A stretch of 64,000 bases of DNA from Wyeomyia smithii. Taxonomy: Eukaryota; Arthropoda; Insecta; Diptera; Culicidae. Of this stretch, positions 56,864-64,000 are shown in pieces. Both the position numbers and the translations under genes were made by a program. The stretch is taken from positions 260,134,494 through 260,198,493 of the forward strand of contig NC_073696.1 in assembly GCF_029784165.1 (NCBI RefSeq). The letters run 5' to 3'. The stretch's first letter is position 1, and each line of letters begins with the position of its first letter. Below the pieces are notes generated by a model. It saw only the letters and a program-made list of their open reading frames with translations. It was not told the DNA's origin and did not search any database.

Positions 56864-58686
56864 AAGGTAATGTATCATAATCGGACCAGCAATCAATTAG
56901 ACGATTTTTGAGGTACATAGATTTCAGATTCTCGGATAACATAATATGATCATCAAAATATACGTTTATTGAAACAATCTATCTGTCTGGCTTACGGAAA
57001 CAACAATTAATAACAAATTGAACGTGATTTTATTGAAATTGAACGTGAATTTATTCAAATTTTATATCATGATAGGACCAGTCATTTTATCCTCGATTCT
57101 AAATGGATCATTTAAGATTTTTCAAAAAAAAAAAAAAAAACAATTTAGTTGTCTAAAACTCATTTGAACATTTTGCAATGGACGAGAAAAAACTTTCTTT
57201 GAATGTACGTGAAACCCAAGTAACACACAAAACATGTTTGAAAATAAGTATCAACGAAAGTAGTCATATAAGTGTACTACAGGCGCAATTGAAAACTTGC
57301 GTTATTATAATGTGTTTGAAGTTATTTTTCATCAGTAATACAACCGCATTTCGAAAACAAGCTCGTTTTTTCTGGTTTTGGAGATGTTTTTAATAACATG
57401 AGTTCAAGAATGACAATCACTATCACTTGGTCTTTTCGTAAGACGTTACACCATCTAATAACAACACTACGTACCTGTAAAATGCTTTTCCTTAGTACCA
57501 TAGTCGTAGCATACAACATCCAACTTAAAATTACTTGATCAAATTAATATTTAAATTAAATGAACGATTTCTATATTTATTCGAAGCGGGTCAAAACGCG
57601 CCATCAAAAGATAAACAAAACGCTTGCAGTGTAACCAATATCAGTTCAGATTTTTGTTATTGTATATCTAACAAAGTTTTCTAGTTTGGTTAGATTTTAT
57701 ATCCAGATAACGTTGAAACTATGCGAAAACAATTTCAATATTCAAGCGAGAAATAACTCTTTTTGAAAGGTTGAATATTGTTTTTTGTCATCATTTTATA
57801 ATCCATCATTTTATATGCCACTGATAAAAGAAATTGCCGATCTAGTTGCACTGCGCAGACACAACACATTTGCGCATGCGCTGGTCAACAGTTGTCATAG
57901 CAACAGATTTGCGCATTGCCGTATTAGTACTCGAGATGTATTTTATCACTTAATTATATCAAGTTGGCTTGCTTTCATGCAGTTATCGGTACTTCTACTA
58001 CTAGCCTTCATGTTTTGCGCTTTTCTGGTGATATTGATGTCATGGAATAGGTAACGTCAACTATTCTATACCAACGTGTGTTACTTGGGAAGTGATCATA
58101 ATATCAAGTACAGGTAAAGGAAGTGTTGGAGTCTTGAAAGTAAGATAATACGACCATGATACAATCTCTTTCTCTCTCTTTCTGATACCTACTGCCTTAT
58201 TGCACATCTTATGCATTTACTCTCAATCGCGTACCCAGGAGTGCAAGGGAGTAAACTTTAATTGCAGATATCTCAAAAAACGGTTAGGTTTAACGCTAAA
58301 CGGACAAAATTTACGTCTTGAAAATAGCTTTTTCAAATTCGACCCACAGATTCTCTGCGTCACCTCTAGACCTTAATGAAATTTAACTAATTTTTTATAT
58401 GTTGCTTGTTGAACCCCATGGAGGTCTTGTTGCTTGGGAAAACGAGTCCTGCAAACATTTCTGAAAATAAGTCCCCTTTCTGATGTATCATTTTTTTAAA
58501 CTTTTTTACTAATAATGTAACCTAATAAATCCTAATAAAATTTTCTGGACTTCACCAGGAGAAGTTGTTTGATAATATTGGTAACTATTTGCAGTAATTT
58601 TTCGGCTAATAGTGAAGCAATCTCGCAAATGAAAAGTTGGTCCGATCATGGTAAGATTTAGGAATCCGATCATGATACATCACCTT
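56864..58686. mobile_element. 1.8 kb TIR element with subterminal repeats
   Basis: The left end AAGGTAATGTATCATAATCGGA matches, from the right, AAGGTGATGTATCATGATCGGA (20 of 22). The phrase ATCAT(G/A)AT(A/C)GGACCA recurs subterminally (56875, 57066 and 58640 inverted; weaker at 58150). Dense subterminal repeats suit a transposase-binding array. No recognisable transposase. ORFs at 57178-57393 and 57785-58054 lack motifs. It contains a palindromic TGCGCATGCGC at about 57871. Confidence 0.65.
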
Positions 58687-59018
58687 ATTCCGTACAAATC
58701 TCAAAATAAAGACACATTTATTTCCACTGCTAAGAGTAATAGATGAAAAATCACAAGAAGGTTGTATGCAAAGCCACGACCGCAAGGTTGAAGTAGAATA
58801 CTTTTACAAGAAAGATAACCCGGCTGCTTGCGTGTCAGTCATTTTTTCTTGTAAATAAACGTTGACCGTTCATTGGCAGTATTGTAGTTTCATTTTGTCT
58901 GATATTTTGAATGAAGTTCATTGAATATTTTTAAATTTTGTGCAAATGAGAAGTTGAAGTGCTGCCGAATTGTAATATGCACATTTAATGCGACATCATT
59001 AAACGGAAACGGAACAAA

Positions 59019-59185
59019 GGCTACGGTTATGCAGAACGCGAATGCCGATGCGCGATGCGATTTGCCTTACCGTGGTGAAATGTATGTATAGCTCTTTTTT
59101 AAGCGAAGTAGAGCTATACATTTCAAACGATTTCGTCTTGCCGAATCGCATCGCGCCGTTATTTGCGTTCTGCATGACCGTAGCC
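59019..59185. mobile_element. MITE inside composite repeat B
   Basis: Same element as 25849-26013, flanked by AAA. It generates the spurious ORFs of this stretch. Confidence 0.8.
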
Positions 59186-59284
59186 AAACGCTAAGCGACG
59201 CAAACACGTAATAATAGTCAGAGTATGCATGTGGATGAAGATAATTAACTGAGCAAGATCGCACCAAATCACCGATGGTCGAAT

Positions 59285-60540
59285 ATCGACCATTTTTGAT
59301 TTGAATGAAACTTTGCACACGTATTTGGCTCAGCAAACTGAGCATTTTCCACAGATGGAGTGATTTTTTACACCCATGAGTTACATTCTAAAAGGGCGTA
59401 TGCCTTTTGGCATAGGTTTTATTCGAAGCATTGTAGCCCAGAAACCGTTGGTTGTATAGAAAAATCATGACAAAAATATACACTGTACAAAAAAAATTTT
59501 TTTGACCAAAAAAAAAATTAAAAATAAACATTAAATTTCAATTTAAAAAAAAAAGAGTTGAATTTTTTTTTAAAGGAACTTGACGTTAATACGCAACTTT
59601 TAAAAAAAAATCCAGAATGGAGAAATGATAAATAATTTCTTTATGGTAGATTAATTTTTTTATGAAAATTCTAATTAAAAAATTTTTCAAAATATTTGTA
59701 TTCTGATGATTTTAAAAGATGCAGAGAGTCATTTTAAATCAAAAAGCTCTTGGTAGTTAACATTCTAAAAGCATTGGTTTTCGAGTTATTTCTAATTTTA
59801 GCTCGAACAATTATTAAAATTTAGGAAAATACACGTTTTTCTTAATTTGTCCATGGTTCTCCAGCAAAAATCATACGTTCATTGGAATGCTTGATCAAAA
59901 ATATACAATTCATTATTTGACAACAAAACGATTGGGCGAACGGTTCTCAAGGAAAGAGTTAAATGTTCTAAGTGATATAAATATATATAAGAATCAAATA
60001 TTTATTTTCGAGTTTTATTATCTTAGGAACATATTTTTTTATGACATAGATACTTTACAGAACTAGTTTCACCTTATATTTTATATACATCATAAGTAAA
60101 TGATTCGTCAGCTTTTGAAAACAGCTTCGTTTGTATCTTATTTTCTGAAATCGGAACAAACGAGTGATACTTTTGTGTGCCAGCTATTATTTTAGATTAT
60201 TAAGCTTCTTTAAAAAAAATTAAAAAAAAATTCAACTCTTTTTTTTTAATTGAAATTTAATGTTTATTTTTAATTTTTTTTGGTCAAAAAAATTTTTTTT
60301 TGTACAGTGTATATTTTTTTATGATGCTTTTTTAATTCCCTGCAATTCATTCTCAGACAGTTTTTCTATACAACCAACGGTTTCTGGGCTACAATGCTTT
60401 CAATAAAACCTATGCCAAAAGGCACACGCCCTTTTAGAATGTAACTCATGGGTGTAAAAAATCACTCCATCTGTGGAAAATGCTCAGTTTGCTGAGCCAA
60501 ATACGTGTGCAAAGTTTCATTCAAATCAAAAATGGTCGAT
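59285..60540. mobile_element. Foldback element inside composite repeat B
   Basis: Same element as 26113-27414. The left arm lacks about 30 bp near 59463 compared with copy A. Confidence 0.8.
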
Positions 60541-60703
60541 TAAATTTTCGCGTATTTCCAGGCGATTTGAAATGATTTTGCTCAACTTTGGATTATAGCG
60601 CAAAACGAGAAAATATCAACTCTTCAAATAATCATTTGTGTTCTTCAAATTTCAGTTGTTCAATTCAATATCCGATGAAATGTTTGTTTATTATCTGATG
60701 AAG

Positions 60704-60792
60704 CTCTTATATAGGCCAAATGATGCATTCCCAATTTACTAGGTTCATAACTCTGCCGACCGTGCTTGGGAAGCAAGCATATAACGACCAAT
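60704..60792 (-). promoter_or_regulatory. TATA plus inverted-CCAAT module, composite repeat B, first
   Basis: Same layout as 27578-27666. Confidence 0.45.
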
Positions 60793-61578
60793 CAGAGGTC
60801 GAATTTTATGTTTTGACAAGGCTTAATAGTTTTCAATAGTACAATAGTTCGAATGATAAAATTGCAATTTCATGCATTTGGTAGGAATCTTAGAAGATTT
60901 TCTAATCGATTGCTGCAAAAACGAAGGAAATCCATCGAAAACTAACCGATTTATTAGCATTTGAAATTTTTCCTACTTTTTTCAGTTTTAGATTTTCATT
61001 TCACATCCCTATGTAGCCGAACTTCCTGAGAGAAGTATTCTAATTCAAAATTAAATCTTCATTAATTCATTTGTTGTCCTTATAAGGACAATTGTTCAAT
61101 TTATCATAGGATCAAGTGTTTATCTTACATCTCTGTGTTACCTTGATAGTGAGGACTAAGGCGCACGGTCAACACAATGAGAAAGGTGTTTTCACATTGA
61201 AAACTAGACACGGCTTTACTGGAGCAAGTGTTGGCAAATGCATCTACCACTAATACCACCGCTATCATACGAAAGCGCGTCGTTTCATGTGGGGAATATC
61301 AACAACGAAAAATGACGCCCGTCTAAGCATTACCCGAGCTGTTTCGCCGTGCTGCTCCCATTTACTTCCACATCGGCCTCAGGGAAGTACCGGCTGCATC
61401 TGCATCTACCGCTGAGGCTGTCACTATACTGCTATTAGCTATTAACTCTTCAAATAAGTGTTTTATTTGTTCTCAAAAGAACAATTGTTCAATTCAAAAT
61501 CGGATTTACGCAATCGCATCTCTGTAATATTACCGACAATAATATTCTTCTGAACAAAATGATACAACTTTCCCATTA

Positions 61579-61724
61579 GGCCTCTGCCATAATAGACGCG
61601 AAAAGCGACGCGAACCGATTCGCTCGGCTGTAGGTTAATGTACAGCCATCAGTAGAGCTGCAAATTAACCTACGGCCGAGCGAATCGGTTCGCGCCGCTT
61701 CAAGCGTCTACTATGGCAGAGGCC
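61579..61724. mobile_element. PIF/Harbinger-like MITE, TTA target duplication
   Basis: GGCCTCTGCCATAATAGACG at the left and, from the right, GGCCTCTGCCATAGTAGACG. The arms continue through CGCGAACCGATTCGCTCGGC to TTAACCTAC, so almost the whole 146 bp folds on itself. TTA flanks both sides (61576-61578 and 61725-61727). Present only in copy B. Confidence 0.88.
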
Positions 61725-62078
61725 TTAGAGAAAGTTGCTGGCTGATGTATTCACTTCATGCGAGCCTGCTGCTGATGCTTCCCGCTACCACACTGAAACA
61801 GCATTTTAGTGGAGAGAGTGTCGTTGCATCAGCTGACCCTGCTACTTTCGATGCTGATATACCCGCTGCAACAGCTACGCTATGCATAGCCATGCCACAG
61901 TTGTGGCCGCTATACGCTGGCCCGAATGCTGAGCAACTGCAACGCTTATCCGCAGCCATGGCACAGTTGTGGCCGCTATCCGCTATCGATGGTACCCACT
62001 GATGCTCCCGCTGCTGCTAAGGGAGGACTGCTGTCGTCGCTGTTCAGAACTACTATGAGCGGCTTCGACTAAAACAGG

Positions 62079-62088
62079 CTCTTATATA
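62079..62088 (-). promoter_or_regulatory. TATA box of the middle module, composite repeat B
   Basis: TATATAAGAG on the - strand, as at 29190-29199 in copy A. The CCAAT part is not seen in this middle module. Confidence 0.35.
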
Positions 62089-63247
62089 GGGATGAAAATA
62101 GGAATGAATTATTTCTCGTACGTGGTGGAATGATATAACTTGAAAAATATGTGTGACTTCATTCTGGTTCAGAGCGATCATTTGATAAGCTCCACCTCTT
62201 TTTTCAGTTTCTAAAGTTTTTCCTCAGTTTCGTAGCACGGATGCACAAAAATGATTTCTTGTCGAGCCGGACCGATAGCACTCTCATTGAAGCAACAAAA
62301 TAACATGTTTTGTGTCGTGTTGTGCAGCTTGGTTGAAGAAAATGTTCCCGTCCCCGTGTCGCATGTAAGCAGATTATTGCGTTCAGTAGACAGTAGATAG
62401 TGTATCCAGCGAATAAACACCAATGGTGCTCTCACACACGCAACGGTTTTAACCCGTGTCTTATTGCGGTTTGTAACATCAAGCGATTTCGTTTGCTCGC
62501 TGTTGCGTGTTGCATCATGTAGCAACTTGGCAGCTGGGAGACGACGAAATTCTGTTTATGCTGATTGATTGAATCGACTTCATATAAGCTCTGCATAGTC
62601 GAACTAACTGCTTTTGTGAATGCGTTTTAACAGGGCAGTTTATTATTCAATGTCGGTTATGCTGATCGCAGCCTTTGCGCTGCTCCTACAGTGGGGGGTT
62701 TACTAAATAAAGTGAAAGTAAAAATTAGACAACTACTACAGAATTTGATTGCATTCCGCACAGAATGTCTGCTTGTGTTGATGCCAGAAAATTATTAACC
62801 TTCAATTATTTTATTTGCCTTGAAAAAGCATTTTGCGGTTCAAAATCGGTTGCTAATTACAACCTTTGAGCTGCCCTAACATTGGGGGATCTAAGATACA
62901 CGGACAACATGCACTGTGGAAGCTATTTCACATTAGTAAATTCGACGGGTGCGACAGATTTAAATTGCTAGGATGCAACACAGAATGACAAATATTATTA
63001 ACTTTCAATGACTTGTTTATTTGCCTTGAAAAAGGCATTATGATTTCCAAAATTTTATTTCCCGATGGCAATCTTCATGCTGCCCCAACAAGGGGGGGAA
63101 TAATGGCTGTCTGGCGACACACGTTGAAAAAAACCGCGCTGCTCCTGAGACGTGGTGACCAAACACAGGGCTAGTGCTGCTGCTAAGGAAGGACGACTGC
63201 TGTTGTCGCTGTCTAGAACTATTATGAGCGGCTTCGGCTGAAACAGG

Positions 63248-63335
63248 CTCTTATATAGGCCAAATAGCATGTTTTCAATTGCAAGGTATATGATCCTGTC
63301 GACCATGCTTGGGAAGCAAGCATATAACGACCAAT
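63248..63335 (-). promoter_or_regulatory. TATA plus inverted-CCAAT module, composite repeat B, third
   Basis: Same layout as 30344-30431: TATATAAGAG on the - strand at 63248-63257 and the CCAAT core at 63331-63335. Confidence 0.45.
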
Positions 63336-63639
63336 CAGAGGTCGAATTTTTCGTTTTGACAAGGCTTGAATATTTTCAATAGTACAATAGTGTGAATAAT
63401 AAAATTACAATTATCTTATTTTGGGAAGAATCTTAGAAGATTTTCCAATCTATTGCTGCAAGAACGAAGGAAATCCATCGAATACTAACCGATTTATTAG
63501 CATTTGAAATTGGACATATTTTTCACTTTTTTCAGTTTTAGATTTTCATTTCACATCCCTATGTAGCCGAGCTTCCTGAGAGAAGTATTCTACTTCAAAA
63601 AACTTCTGTTTTTTACAAACTATTTTTTTGTTGTTTCAA

Positions 63640-63700
63640 AGTAGGATGTGGGACGGCTTAATCAGAAGTAACTACTTTAATCAGTCCACGAAAATGGAAG
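63640..63700. repeat. Related end of the AGGGTRGGGAAC element
   Basis: TAGGATGTGGGACGGCTTAATCAG followed by CTTTAATCAGTCC resembles the right end of the 52510-53006 element read inward. The partner end is outside the window or lost. From 63700 to the edge nothing is recognised. Confidence 0.45.
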
Positions 63701-64000
63701 ATTATAGCTTTTCAGCCATTTCTGTGAATTCTAGTGCCCCTAGTGAAGATAACTTTTTCAGAGACTCATATGTGTTTTCCCATAAGCCATCGTAGAAGTG
63801 ACGAACTCGGCGAGCAATTACTCTGTCACACTTTGACACAATTCTGTATACACCAAAAATCACAGGAATGGTTAAAAAGTTATAATCTTTCATTTTTTTC
63901 AGTTTGGGCTCCAGAGCACAACCTGTGTTTACCAGTGTTATTGGTAAAGTTCGCTAAATCAGTTTTATATACTGGAAACAAGTGCTGACAGAAGAAAATG

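Larger units (their letters stand above)
58747..63600. mobile_element. Composite repeat, copy B (4.85 kb)
   Basis: Same orientation as copy A (25588-30689) and about 33 kb downstream, with very high identity over the outer parts. It contains the same MITE (59019-59185), the 1.3 kb foldback (59285-60540) and three TATA modules. Its middle (60970-62078) differs from A and probably keeps the ancestral structure, because module sequence continues past the point where A is cut. No transposase. Flank on the left is GATGAAAAATCACAAG and on the right CTTCAAAAAACTTC. Confidence 0.8.

Noticed and set aside
61745..62002. 85-codon ORF in composite repeat B
   Set aside because: GC-rich repeat sequence with internally repeated words and no counterpart in copy A.
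1..64000. CRISPR array, bacterial operon or phage content
   Set aside because: No direct-repeat/spacer pattern; spliced exons, SINEs and insect retrotransposons make this eukaryotic.

Overview
The window is AT-rich eukaryotic DNA crowded with insect transposable elements: R1-clade, RTE and RNase H-bearing non-LTR retrotransposons, Ty1/copia remnants, tRNA-derived SINEs, Tc1/mariner DD37E and pogo-like relics, hAT and PIF/Harbinger-type MITEs, and foldback elements. Real exons are tiny and lie tens of kilobases apart. This fits a culicine mosquito genome, probably Aedes. The species is inference.

I can support one host gene. On the + strand a chain of exons with compatible splice phases encodes the C-terminal part of a relaxin-receptor-type leucine-rich-repeat GPCR (type C LGR, RXFP1/2-like, Lgr3/Lgr4 group). 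The exons are TM6 at 5361-5434, TM7 at 35448-35560, tail exons at 35623-35699 and 38139-38199, and a last exon from 55081. The gene starts left of the window. TM6 and TM7 are separated by a ~30 kb intron, and the last intron is ~17 kb. The frame reaches TAG-C at 55120-55122 but then stays open for 178 codons to TAA at 55657, so this is a candidate stop-codon readthrough extension.

The 30 kb intron holds, in order: a pogo-like relic (6.6-8.55 kb); a decayed Ty1/copia element broken by a decayed R1-clade element and another repeat (8.67-13.37 kb); LINE ORF1 and RNase H fragments (13.4-14.8 kb); a 942 bp hAT-like element with its 8 bp target duplication (16.5-17.45 kb); small MITEs; and a nested tower (24.5-30.8 kb). 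In the tower, a foldback element carries a SINE and a 5.1 kb composite repeat, which itself carries a MITE, a second foldback and a LINE ORF1. Minisatellite, SINE, mini-Tc1/mariner and pogo-like MITEs follow to 35.3 kb.

The 17 kb intron carries a full-length, recently inserted but disabled R1-clade retrotransposon (39009-44412, antisense, 14 bp target duplication and poly(A) tail). It also carries a SINE, an RTE 3' end abutting a DD37E transposase relic, PIF/Harbinger-like MITEs, a degenerate ~119 bp tandem array and a second DD37E fragment. Downstream of the gene are a 1.8 kb TIR element and a second copy of the 5 kb composite repeat (58.75-63.6 kb), in the same orientation as the first and 33 kb away. 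Both copies carry repeated modules that look like TATA plus inverted-CCAAT pol II promoters pointing to the - strand.
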